A DNA stretch of 64,000 nt from Periconia sp. R9002 (taxonomy: Eukaryota > Ascomycota > Dothideomycetes > Pleosporales > Periconiaceae): contig JAMAHW010000018.1 of NCBI GenBank assembly GCA_023627715.1, positions 1-64,000 of the forward strand, written 5' to 3'. Below are positions 34,583 through 44,921 of this stretch, piece by piece (within the stretch, counting starts at the first letter, position 1; every line of letters starts with the position of its first letter). A program made the position numbers and the translations under genes. The notes below the pieces were generated by a model. That model was not told the DNA's origin. It saw only the letters and a list, made by a program, of their open reading frames with translations, and ran no database searches.

Positions 34583-36256
34583 CTAAAACCCTTCCATGCT
34601 GCCGACAATCGCCATATCTTCATCTTCGGCGGGAGCCCTCCCGTGCATGTCCACCCCTCCTCTATCAATGTCGATATCCATGTCCATACTATCCAGATTG
34701 TCATCTTGGTCATCGACTCCGACTTTCGCGTTAACCAGTGCAGCTGTGTCCTTTTCATTCAGCTCTGCTTTTTCTGCCGCCGCCTTTCTCACGCTTAACG
34801 GCCGGCTCTGCATATAACTCTCCATATAGCTAGCCCCTAGGCTCGAAGGAAACCCAAATGAGCCCGTCTGATTGAGATTATCCACCCCTGAACCGTCTAT
34901 GCCGCCCACATAGGAGCTGAAATCCCTTTCGCCAGTTTCCACGCGTTTGGAAAGTGAGGCATAGATGGGGGCGGATGACGCCTGTTCGGGGATGTTGCGG
35001 GTGACCATAGCTTTCGGTGGGGAGCGCTCAGGCAAGGTGCGCCCAGTACTGACTGGAGGTTTGTAAGTGACAGGCGAGCGGACGGACGTCCCGGATGATG
35101 GTGACGAAACGGTGGGGACGCAATTTGCTCTTTCACCGGATTCTACAGCTGGTATTGCTGAGAAATTGGTGGTGCTGCTGAGGGGACGAGCTGAAATCGG
35201 CAAGCCATCGGGCACGGTTTCTTGATGTTCACGCGGTGGAGAATCAATGTCAGATATGAGGCGCGGATCTATCATTTCTTCCAGTGATGTGGTGGAAGTA
35301 GAAGCACTCGAAGGCGCAGTGTCGCTGGGTGACGTAAGAGACGGCTCTGCCACAATGTCGGCTGGAAGGACGATCTGATCGTCTATCACCAAGCTCACGC
35401 GTTTGCGCCTGCCTTTTTCATTACCATTGCGAAGTGACGACTTCTTCATGGCTGTGGGACGCTTGACCTTTTTCACGGAATCCGACGTACTACGTTTCTC
35501 GGTGGCGGTAGCGTCCCCGCTGGGATGTTCCGAGTGATTTGCTTCTTCGCTCTTTTTAAGCACCGTCGATCCATATTCCTCGGTTGAAGGCACGTCACGC
35601 GGCAGTGATCCCATGTCGATGTCCGGTGGACCTGAACTTGAAATATCGCGGGCCATGCTACTGTCGCTCTCCTGCCTCTCTTCTCCCTTCTTCGTGGGCA
35701 TTGAGGGTGGTGCGCTCTGGGCATCTAGCAAGGGTAAGAAAAAGGGGACAAGTCTAAAGAGCTCCTTTTCACGCTTATGCACGCGCTTTTGACGCTTCTC
35801 CTTGTCTTCGGGGTGGGCTGAGGTTTGAAGAGCATTGGAAGAAGAGGTGGAGGAGGTGGATGAATGGGGAGACGGAAAGGGCGAAACTGCGGTGATGGCT
35901 GCTGGTTGAGTCTGGGTGCATTCCATTTCACGGTACTGGGCCAGAAGCTAGCCGGATTAGCGATTTGCGCGTACTTCGTACCAAAGGTACTACGGTATAT
36001 ATGTATGTATGTAGTGTTATGTAGGCGGGCGGAGCAAGCATGAGGAGTGACGTTAAATGCGAGGCAATAAAGGGTATAGATGGATAAATACCTTTTGTTC
36101 GTACGCGGCAAGCTCAGCTTGCTTCCTGCCCACGTAGGCATTGATGTCTGCCTCGAGCTTCTGCTGTTTTGCCGACACTGCGGCCGTGAGCGAGTCCAAT
36201 TGCTCGGCAGTGAAGCCTTGAGCCTCGGCCAGGCTCGGATCGCGTTCCAGGAACAT
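34583..36256 (-). CDS. Disordered protein of unknown function with N-terminal coiled coil
   Basis: Model complement(join(34583..35935, 36092..36256)), 505 residues. The 156-nt intron (GTATTT..CAG) joins a helical N-terminal exon (FTAEQLDSLTAAVSAKQQKL) to the long exon at YREMEC. The first start is uncertain, because the frame stays open a little upstream of the ATG at 36256. A basic helix (KRQKRVHKREKELFRLV) precedes FFLPLLDAQ. A second basic stretch (KKVKRPTAMKK, GRRKRVSLVID) could be a nuclear signal. The rest is Ser/Pro-rich and ends with an acidic MDMDIDID segment. I do not recognise the family. Confidence 0.65.
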
Positions 36257-36654
36257 GTATGTACAGCAGGTGGTGGCGGCAGGGCTGAACAGGCACCTAT
36301 GACGAAGTCACGAGGTGGATGCGACGAATGAAGTTCACGTTATGGTACAAGTATGACAGTAATGTTTGGCATGCATGCAGCAACGGACTAGGGCACCTGG
36401 GCACGTGTCAGTTGAGATGTCCACTGGCGGGAACACTGGTGAGCAACCATCAGGCACGGATGAGTGAGTGAGCGGGCTGGGGGGTCGGGCAGAGTCAGAG
36501 TCAGAGTTGCAGGCAGGTAGGCAGGCAGGCAGCTGTGATCAGACGAAGGCGGTTCAATGGGTGTACCTGGCGGTTTAGAGTGACGCATCCGGAATGACTG
36601 GTGAAGGAGCAGATCACCAGACTGCGCCTGCGTCGCCTGAAGCCTGAAGGTAAA

Positions 36655-36696
36655 GGCCGTGGCCGTGGCCGTGGCCGTGGTCGTGGTCGTGGCTGT
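36655..36696. repeat. Hexanucleotide tandem repeat GGCCGT
   Basis: Seven units: four GGCCGT, then two GGTCGT, then GGCTGT. The later units look like C-to-T variants of the first. It lies between genes, beside GA and GT simple runs at 36738-36770. Confidence 0.85.
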
Positions 36697-37130
36697 GCTT
36701 GCCGGGTGTGGTTGAGCAGCTGAACCGAGCGGAGGGGAGGAGAAAGAGAAAGAGAGAGAGTGTGTGTGTGATGCGGAGGGATGATGATGAGGACGAAGAA
36801 AGAAAGAAGAGAGAGGGGATGGAGAGGGAAAGGACAAAAGTGTGCGTGTTCACGAGTCACACATGTAACTTACTCACCCAACGAGATAGCAATAACTAGG
36901 TAGGTAGGAGGGACAGAAGAGGACATGCGGACCGAATCGAGAGTTGCATGTAGGGTACGAACATTCTTCTCTTTTTTTGTCCATGTACTGTACCAACTAG
37001 TGAACTACTCTCTTCGCAGACTGGTGGGGCTCGGACTCGGCCTCGGGCCAATAGTAAACCACGAGCATCCGTTCTAGAACCTCAACTGTCCCCATCAATC
37101 TACAGTTGCAGTAGTCACCAACAATATCAA

Positions 37131-37173
37131 TCATCGTCATCATCATCATCATCATAATCATCATCATCATCAT
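37131..37173. repeat. ATC trinucleotide repeat
   Basis: About 14 near-perfect TCA/ATC units with one CGT and one AAT interruption, 300 bases beyond the PIK1 stop. It is a simple microsatellite. Confidence 0.85.
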
Positions 37174-37475
37174 TCCATTCTTTTACATGTGTCCAGCACC
37201 AAGACCGCCAACACTCCTCCCGCTTACATCCGACTTTGCATTGTGCGCCAAGCCTTCTTATCCTATCCACCTCGCCCCGTCCATCTCTCTGCCTGCCACA
37301 TAATCCTATGTATTCTCCATGCGCTGCAACGCCCGTGTCTCCGCGAAACCAAAATGTACTATGCCGAATCCCCCTTTCCCATGCTATCCCAAAGGGGAAA
37401 AAATGCTTCCACTCATGCAATGTTAGATCTAGAATGGACATGATGAGACATATGCTTGCGTGCTTGCTTCCAAAA

Positions 37476-40400
37476 TCAATAGATGCCTTGCGTGCGGTAC
37501 TGAAAGGTATCGTAACTGTCAAAGCATTAGCGAGTCCTCGTTGCATCTCGTCAAAGAAATGCCTCCACTTACAGTCGGGTATAATAACTCCCCACACTCT
37601 TTGCAATCAGTTCTTCAACAAAAACCTCGGCCTCTTCTTTGCTCAGGTGCAACATCATGCGCGCTCGCAAGGAATTGGTGACGCCCGCCGCGCCCGCCGC
37701 AAAGCACGGCATCTTGCTCTGTTTCCCCATCATATCTACCAGCATGATGAATCGTTCTGCTTCTCTTCTCAACGCCTGGAATGCTTGCTTGCAGAGGCTC
37801 TTGAATTCCTCAAAGGCTGGCGATGTCAACCCCCCAAGCACGTCGACATAGTCTTGGGTGAGCTTGAACGGCGCCGCCTCAAACCCCATGCTCCCCGGCG
37901 AGTTGGAGAGCATGAAGCCAAAGTCGATGTGGATGATATGCCCCATGTTGTCGATAAGTAAGTTGCCATTGTGCCGGTCCTTGAGTTGGAGAACGTAACA
38001 GATCACGCTATAAGCGGCCAGGGATCGGGTAAAGGCGTCTACACCTGCCCTGTATGCATCCGAGTCGGCTTCACCAAATGTCTTGACGAAATGATCTTTG
38101 AGGGTCGCAATGCGTTTTCGTGGGTTGGTACCAGCTGCTATGGTTGCCAATGTAAGACTCCTCTTCAGCGAGTGCAAAGACACTCCATTGGTGATTGTTT
38201 CGATTAAGCCCGATGACTCGCCCGTGACTAAGATGCGCATCCGCTTTGTCCACACAGGGACATTCGCTTCCTCCCAGATTTTGCTACACACCTGGATGAG
38301 TTGACAAGCAAAGGCCTCTTGTCGGAGATCAGCCCCTGTCTTCACAATGACACTCACAAGATCCCAATTCTTCATATGACCGTAGGGAGATGAGCGGCGT
38401 ATTCGTTCTCTTTTAGCACTCCAATCTTCACCAAACGTCGCGGCACTGGGATCATCACGGTCACCTTGGCGTTGTACACCACCCGTTTTCAAATCATTCT
38501 CCATACGGGCCGCCCCGGCACCTGTATTGGTAGCAGCTGGCAATCCTTCCTCGAGCTCTTCTGGCTCGGCCGATATGACAGCCGCGTCTGTTTCGGCCAT
38601 GATGGTGTCAAATGTAGGTCCTGCTTCTTCCGCAAGAAAATTTTGCTCTTCCATGCTCTGCATACTGGCAATGATTTTGGCTTTGATGGCAGCCACTTCG
38701 GCTTTGGGGCGTTTTGAGCCACTTGCCTCCAGTTGAGCCAGCATTTGGGCTGCTGTCCTCATGTGAGTAGCAAGAGCAGAGATGTCTGGCTGATCGGCAC
38801 TCTGGGTTCCACGACTGAGGGAACCGGTCATTTTTCGTGCGCCGGGGCTACTCGATCGGCTCACCTCCATATCGGAAGTTCGTGGGGTAGATAACCCTGC
38901 GATGGAGGACAGCGTATTTGTACCACTGGAGGATCTTGGAGGGGCGGTTTTGCCCGTCGCAACAGTATTAGGCAACGTGATATTTGCCACGCCCGAGGTG
39001 ATGTCGCCTTCAGCCAATCCTTTGATAAGTGATGTGCTACCAAGATCGCCGTTCGATGGCTCAAATACGCTATCAGATCCGTTAGGTTGAGTTTTGTCGC
39101 TAACAAGATGGTCTGCGTGAGTGATATCAAAGAGACGCCGTTTGGAGGTCCCCTTTTCCATCATAAGTTTTTCCAGGAGCTGCTTATTTTGCTCGGTTTC
39201 CGGATCGAAATTGAAGTCTTCCTTCAAGACTTCGACCATTAATAGATAGGGTACCCTCTCCGCGCTGTTGAGACTAGTAGCTTCGGCTGGATTGATTCGT
39301 ACAATGCGATGGTGCTGACTCTGTGACGGAATCCCATCTTCCAAAGTTGCAGGCGAAATTACGGGTATGTCAACTTCTGCCGGGAGGTCTTGCGTGATTA
39401 GAGCAAGCTCGGCTCTCAGTGCACTCAGTCGAGCAGGTTTTGGTACTATGACCAGCCGGTTTGATATGTCCTCGAGTGCGCTCAGAAATTGGGTTTGATT
39501 GCGGAAATAATTCGATCGCAGCAAACGACGTTTCTGAGATAGCGATAATGCCGTTGGCGTCAAGGGTCTTGGAATGTGTTGTTTGTGAGACCTATGATGA
39601 TCCGGTCTATGACCCAAGCCAGCAGTTGGGGGAGGAGTTGGAAGAGGCGAGGTGGCAGGATTTCTGAAGTCCGGTAGCGATGATGAGCTCAGTCTAGCTT
39701 CTGCGCTCGCTGCGAGGAGACTGTGCCTGTGCGGTTGGGATGAAGAAACTCGATCAGGGAATCCAGGGCGCGCTGATTTCTTTCTATCCAACCTCTCCAC
39801 ATCTCGTGGGCGCGGCATCGGCATCCGTGGTGATCTCCCGTCCTCGGGATCAGAATTGCCTCCTGTTGGCTTCGCGCGCCTGGGACGCGGTGAACCTCCT
39901 GCAACGGTATGACTCCTGCCCACTTTAGCTGTCTGAACATTGTCCGAGATCATGTCGTCGACAGGTCGCGGCTTGCGAGCCTGTGCGATTGCCAATGGAC
40001 CTGCATGCCTGGGGAGGAAAGGCGCCGCTACACTTGCTAATACCAAACTGGAGAGGACGGTAACAGGGAGGATATTCTCTTTGATCTTCTCGCGCCTTTG
40101 AGGTTCAGCGGAGCCAAAAACGATGCGTTGGACTTTGTTGTATATCCTCCGGCATGTCTTGAAAGAGTGCGAGTTGGGATCGGAAGCGAGGTCATGCAAA
40201 TAGGTTTGGAACAGCCAAAATGTCTGAGCAGAGTGAGAATTAGCGGGGGCATGGCAGGGGAAGGAAAAGGGAGGAATGGATGGAAAGCCCAGAGCGGCCG
40301 TACCAATAGTGCGCCGTTTACAGACTCTTCACATAGGTCTATGATGAACTCCTCCAAGGCCATGGAGTCATTGTCGACGCTGATGAGCAAGTGGCATAGC

Positions 40401-40753
40401 CTGTCCCGCATAAGCTAGCTGGCTCGCTCCGGAGACGCGGCGGTGAACGTACTGTGGGAGGAAGAACTCAATCTCCTCGTAGGCAAATTGGCGCAGTTTG
40501 GAACAAAGCACATAATGGATGCCGACGTGTTCTGCGTAGCGGCTACAAGCACCAAGGTCAGCGGGGACGAGGGCGGCGCATGGATGTGGGTGTGGGTGTT
40601 GGTGTGTGGCCGTGCAACAGCGAGCGGGACGCAACGGTGGCTTTCGGGAAGAGAGAGAGAGAGGCAGACTCACGACAAGTAGGCGACGGTGAGCGAAGGA
40701 TCGTGGTTGAAGTGATCCGACTCTAGGAAGCGCTCTAGCAGATTCCAACTCAT
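37476..40753 (-). CDS. PIK1: Phosphatidylinositol 4-kinase PIK1 (type III beta)
   Basis: Makes PI4P from phosphatidylinositol at the Golgi and nucleus. Five-exon model complement(join(37476..37515, 37573..40223, 40304..40400, 40453..40542, 40674..40753)), 985 residues. Exons 1-3 encode the N-terminal lipid-kinase-unique helices (MSWNLLERFLESDHF, YAEHVGIHYVLC, FAYEEIEFFLPQL). A long Ser/Pro-rich linker follows. The kinase domain starts near residue 700 (WDLVSVIVKTGADLRQE) and has the catalytic loop DRHNGN near 837 and the metal motif HIDFG near 855. The last intron (57 nt, GTAAGT..CAG) leaves a 40-nt exon restoring the conserved end LYDTFQYRTQGIY. All joins keep frame. CSKIWEEANVPVW and the C-terminus place it with PIK1 rather than STT4. 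Confidence 0.94.
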
Positions 40754-41650
40754 CTGGGACGGCTCATTGGGACGCGGGTTAGGGAGACGAGGACTGACTG
40801 AGAGACCAACCGTGCAATGGACAGCAGTGGAGGTCAATGTCCGTCCGGTTAAGGTAGGTAACGTTGCTACAAGCTCGGTAGGGTGGGTTAGTCACCACCA
40901 ATTCGGTCCCACTGCCAAGCATCCATCTCTCCTACATACTACTCCCTACATTTGATACCTACATTCCTACTTACCTACTTATTATGACTCAACCACTCGC
41001 CATTTCGCACATCCTGGAGCGTTTGGTGCGTCTGCCAGCCATGAATCCATCCGTCCATCGCCAAGTCACCAACAGCTGGAAATCCTGCAAGTGTGTGTGA
41101 GCACAAACGAAAGAGTAGGACTGAGACGAAGAGGGACCGCTTGAACCACTACCTATGGCATAGCCAACATCCTGTCCAGAGGAGCATGGCCTGCTGACAA
41201 AAACGTCGGACCGCGGGTGTCTAAAGCTTCCGTTTTAGTAATCCATCATTCTTCTAATCATGCGCTTACCAAGTCTCCCGTCTAACGTTCGCGAACGCAA
41301 TATCGCTAGATGATTTGCACGAGCGTTATCCATTGTGTGGATTATGATCCCTAGCTAGGCAGTGCCATGGACAGTACACGAAGAACGTGCCGGTCTCACA
41401 TCTACGTTACCACCAGGCCCTGTCGTCTTCTTCGTCCGGCGGTCGTGCGGTCTATCTACTACAGCACACTGACCTTCATTCTAACCTTTGCAATGTTGAG
41501 AAGATCCTGGTTTGCTAGAGATATAAAATAGAAGACCAATGTCAGAAGCATTATCCTCCTTCTCACTACATTTTTACATCCCGTTCTTCTCTTCCGTTCT
41601 ACCTACTTGATTCTTATCTTCTAGTGCTCAGGGAAATTCAGCATACCATC
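40754..41650. promoter_or_regulatory. Divergent intergenic region, PIK1 / FAD oxidoreductase
   Basis: About 900 bases between opposing starts. A TATAAA-like site (GATATAAAATAG, 41519-41530) lies about 125 bases before the oxidoreductase ATG, with a pyrimidine-rich stretch after it; this is a plausible core promoter. No gene was seen. Confidence 0.45.
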
Positions 41651-42904
41651 ATGCCGGACCAACGCAACATCGTCATTCTGGGAGCTTCCTTTGCAGGCAT
41701 TCAGTCCGCCCAGTACATCATCAAATACATCCTTCCCGGCCTTAACGCTAACTCTGGTGTAAAACATCATCTTTATGTTATCAGCCCGTCCCCAGAGTTT
41801 TACTATATGCCAGCAGCACCACGCACTGGCGTTTCCGTGTCACGCCTCCCCATGGATAAGCTATTTATTTCCTTGGCTGCCATCTTCGAGAAATTTTCAA
41901 AGGGCGATTTTACTTTTATCCAAGCATCTGCGTCCGGCCTTGATACGAGCAGCCGAACAGTTGTCTATCGTAGGAGCGACAAAGCTGCTGAAGAGAAGCT
42001 TGGCTACCATGCTCTGGTTATAGCGACAGGGACCAATACGCATCATCGCGCTTTCTGCAGTCAAGATACTGAAATTACCAAGGAAGCAATCAAGGCTATG
42101 AACGCCCAAGTATCATCTGCAAAGGATATTGTGGTCGTCGGTGGTGGAGCTACCGGTGTGGAAACAGCAGCTGAACTTGGAGAGCATTTAAATGGAAAAC
42201 CAGGCTGGTTTTTCACGCCTCCGCGAAAAGTCAAAATAACACTGATCACCGCCTCCAACCAGCTTATTCCACAGCTGCGCCCCTCCATCGGCAAGGCGGC
42301 AGAATCAACGCTCAAGAACCTCGGCGTAGAGGTCTTATACAACACTCGTGTTGCTGACACACAGCAGGGGGACAAGGGACAAACAACCATTACACTCAAC
42401 AAGGGTGAGAGAATTAAGACGGACCTATACCTTCCACTACACGGTGTCTTTCCAAATTCTTCATTCCTCCCCAAGGAATTGCTAGACCCATCCGGCTACG
42501 TGATCACGAACTCCTCGACTCTGCGCGTTGATGCGGCCGGACCACGTGTATACGCTTTGGGCGACATCTCATCCGTCTCACGAAACAAGATTGCTGATCT
42601 TAATGACATGCTACCCGCCCTCCATACCAATCTTAAGCGCGATTTGTATGCCTTTGACCCAGCGAACCCCTTTGCACCTACTCCAGGCAAAGATCGCGAA
42701 TTCAAGCTCATGCAGAAAGAGATGTTGGGCGTCACTCTTGGGACTTCATCAGGTGTGGGAGCAGTTGCTGGATGGAGATTACCAGGTTTTATAATCGCAT
42801 TCGTCAAGGGCCGGGATATGCTGACTGGCATGATAACGCCTGCTCTTATCAATGGTACACGTGTAAAAGAATCCCTATGGAAGGGACAAGAAGTGGTAGC
42901 GTAA
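41651..42904 (+). CDS. FAD/NAD(P)-dependent oxidoreductase, AIF2/FSP1-like
   Basis: Single exon, 417 residues, starting at the ATG at 41651 (MPDQRNIVILGASFAGIQ); codons upstream in frame have no ATG. The N-terminal Rossmann motif GASFAG binds FAD. The second nucleotide site VVVGGGATGVETAAELG binds NAD(P)H. ATGTN and VYALGDISS complete the two-dinucleotide-binding fold. No redox-active Cys pair is seen, so it resembles AIF-M2/FSP1/AMID or type II NADH dehydrogenases rather than disulfide reductases. There is no clear targeting peptide. The electron acceptor is unknown; a quinone is the family guess. It converges on the gene at 43254. Confidence 0.9.
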   Translation: MPDQRNIVILGASFAGIQSAQYIIKYILPGLNANSGVKHHLYVISPSPEFYYMPAAPRTGVSVSRLPMDKLFISLAAIFEKFSKGDFTFIQASASGLDTSSRTVVYRRSDKAAEEKLGYHALVIATGTNTHHRAFCSQDTEITKEAIKAMNAQVSSAKDIVVVGGGATGVETAAELGEHLNGKPGWFFTPPRKVKITLITASNQLIPQLRPSIGKAAESTLKNLGVEVLYNTRVADTQQGDKGQTTITLNKGERIKTDLYLPLHGVFPNSSFLPKELLDPSGYVITNSSTLRVDAAGPRVYALGDISSVSRNKIADLNDMLPALHTNLKRDLYAFDPANPFAPTPGKDREFKLMQKEMLGVTLGTSSGVGAVAGWRLPGFIIAFVKGRDMLTGMITPALINGTRVKESLWKGQEVVA

Positions 42905-43253
42905 AGTCTGGGAGGTTGCTAATGGTCGGCAAAGTACAACATTGTGATAGAGTTGTTTGGATTTCTTATCTCTCTTCTTGCTTCCACACGTTCATCTCTA
43001 CAACAGTCGGGGTAAAATAGCCTATGCGTTCTTCCCTTATGTTAGTACAGTGTTTTCTTTGGATTCTTTAAGCATCAAGTATGAAAACTTTTTCGGAAAA
43101 CATTTACGTATTAAACTCGAGCGTAATGCATGATTTTCAGCAGACTAAATGTAAAGTTGCATATTATCTATGGGAGTACACATTTATACTGTGTTGTTGT
43201 GCGAGTTGGTTTAATACTTTTTTCTCCATAACTCTAACACTCCGTCACTTCAA
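42905..43253. other. Convergent intergenic region
   Basis: 349 AT-rich bases between stop codons, expected to hold both 3' UTRs. Nothing else was seen. Confidence 0.4.
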
Positions 43254-44492
43254 TCATCTTTTCAGCAGCCTACTAATTTCCTTCTCCAACACGTAAACCA
43301 CAGCTTTCTCATCTGTTTTTCCTCGAAGCTCCTCCTCTACACTTACTTCACAGCCTCCCCCAAGGATCTCCGCTTCCCTCACTTTATCCTCCCAATCCAT
43401 GCTCTCGAAAACCTCGACTTCCATCTTCACCAGTTTCCTATGCTCTCTGTGCATCCACTCCAATAACCCCTCCTCCTCAACAAATGCACTCCTCGGTACA
43501 TAAATAAAGGGCACACGCCCATTACCGAGTATCTCGGAGCACATGCCCCATCCTAACTTCCCGAGAATAGCGTCGCTGGCCGCGATGAGATTGGGGATGT
43601 ACGCTGTGGAAGGTATCCTATGGAAAGACGGGGGAAATTGGATTGTTTGGCTCAGGCAGATCCAGTGCGGCGGGAGGGTAGGGACTTTGAAGCCAGAAGA
43701 TGGAGAAGCTTGTTGAGGCTGTCCGCCAAAACAGTGGAGAAGAACTTTGGTTCCTGGCTCGAGGAGTTGCGGTATGCCCAGAGATGCCAGGGTTGCAGCC
43801 CTGGAAGCATTGGCTTTACGGAAGTGGGCTGGGATGTCGGTTGTTTTGCTACTTGGATACCGCATAGGTATGGATCCAGGCAATCGCAACAACACATCCG
43901 CAGCATTGTACTGCTTCGTCATATCTTGTATAGCTTGCTCGACTGTCTCATCAACCACTCCATTTTCCTCCTCTCTATGTAGCTTCACTAACCCCTCCAA
44001 AATCCCATCAAACAGAAAATTCGTAACCAGAATACACGAAACACCTCTTAGCCCACAGACAATACTTGGGCAATCAGAAACCACAACGCGCACCCCATTT
44101 TCCCTCAAAAACGCCTCCTCTTGGGACAGCGCAGTCTCAAAGTTGAACTTGCGGACGCATTCAAATGTTTGAGGTGCGGAGAGCGTGTAGGGATTTGTTT
44201 GCACGATGGCTGGTTGGATTGGGTGTGTGTAATTCGAAAATGTGATGGCACATGAGTCGATGTCTTTCCAGCCATCGCTCAATGACGTGAGAATGTATGA
44301 GGGGACGTTTGTGCGGATGTAAATGTGATATCTCGGGCATTGAATGTAGTTAGGGGCCTGTTCCATGTTCCTGTTGCTCATCTTTCCATTCTGCTGGAGA
44401 ATCAACTGCGCCAAATGGACAATACGCATGAAATGCCCGAATCCATGAGGAGAAGGATAAAAAGCCAAAGGAATTGTTTGTGCAGTGGCCAT
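43254..44492 (-). CDS. Stand-alone GT-B protein like the N-terminal half of plant L-arabinokinase
   Basis: Single exon, 412 residues from the ATG at 44492. The frame extends upstream without another ATG. Landmarks in order are FYPSPHGFGHFMRIVHLAQ, VVVSDCPSIVCGLRG, VTNFLFDGI, LLRLPGSIPM, LLHCFGGQP, LPPHWICL and YIPNLIAASDAILGKLGWG, then VPFIYVPR. The same series occurs in the glycosyltransferase-like N-terminal domain of plant ARA1-type arabinokinases, from memory of that family. The GHMP sugar-kinase half is absent here: the protein ends soon after the GT-B core. Catalytic role and substrate are unknown. No signal peptide follows from this start. Confidence 0.8.
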   Translation of the reverse strand: MATAQTIPLAFYPSPHGFGHFMRIVHLAQLILQQNGKMSNRNMEQAPNYIQCPRYHIYIRTNVPSYILTSLSDGWKDIDSCAITFSNYTHPIQPAIVQTNPYTLSAPQTFECVRKFNFETALSQEEAFLRENGVRVVVSDCPSIVCGLRGVSCILVTNFLFDGILEGLVKLHREEENGVVDETVEQAIQDMTKQYNAADVLLRLPGSIPMRYPSSKTTDIPAHFRKANASRAATLASLGIPQLLEPGTKVLLHCFGGQPQQASPSSGFKVPTLPPHWICLSQTIQFPPSFHRIPSTAYIPNLIAASDAILGKLGWGMCSEILGNGRVPFIYVPRSAFVEEEGLLEWMHREHRKLVKMEVEVFESMDWEDKVREAEILGGGCEVSVEEELRGKTDEKAVVYVLEKEISRLLKR

Positions 44493-44921
44493 AGCGAGAT
44501 TTTGGTGTAATAAAACCAGGGTGCATAGAAGATAAATGCTCAATTGTTACTGAGATACCACGTGGCGTGGCGTATTCAAGGTTGAGATACTGATTATGTA
44601 CTAAAATCCCCTGGTTGCATGTAGTCAACCAACCGTACCCCGCGATAGGGATCAATAGTTATACACCAGGTTATAGAATTAGTATCGAGGAACCACGTGG
44701 CGACGTACCATATTGAGAACGTAGTCACAGATTCGAAATAATACCGCAATAAGGCAGTTGTCAAACAAATCTGGACAAGAATAGGTAGCACGGTATGCAA
44801 TCGGAATCGGGATGCAAGCGTGTCACATCACAATTGCAATCCCACCTCTTCCTTTACGCAACCTTGCAGCGCCCATGAAAAAAGTGCTAACATTATCATT
44901 CAGCAATATCTATCATACCCA
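44493..44921. other. Intergenic region between GT-like gene and Ku70
   Basis: 429 bases holding the promoter of the GT-like gene and the 3' end of Ku70. No gene or repeat was seen. Confidence 0.4.

Larger units (their letters stand above)
36257..37475. other. Simple-sequence-rich intergenic region
   Basis: About 1.2 kb upstream of the unknown gene and downstream of PIK1. It contains GGCAGGCA-type runs near 36510, the GGCCGT array, GA/GT runs and an ATC trinucleotide run. Minus-strand open frames (for example 36388-36837) are repeat-coded and not believed. Confidence 0.5.

Noticed and set aside
36388..36860. Overlapping open frames of 119-149 codons on the minus strand
   Set aside because: They translate the GGCCGT, GA and GT repeats into His/Thr/Ala/Arg runs in all three frames, which is typical of repeat DNA.
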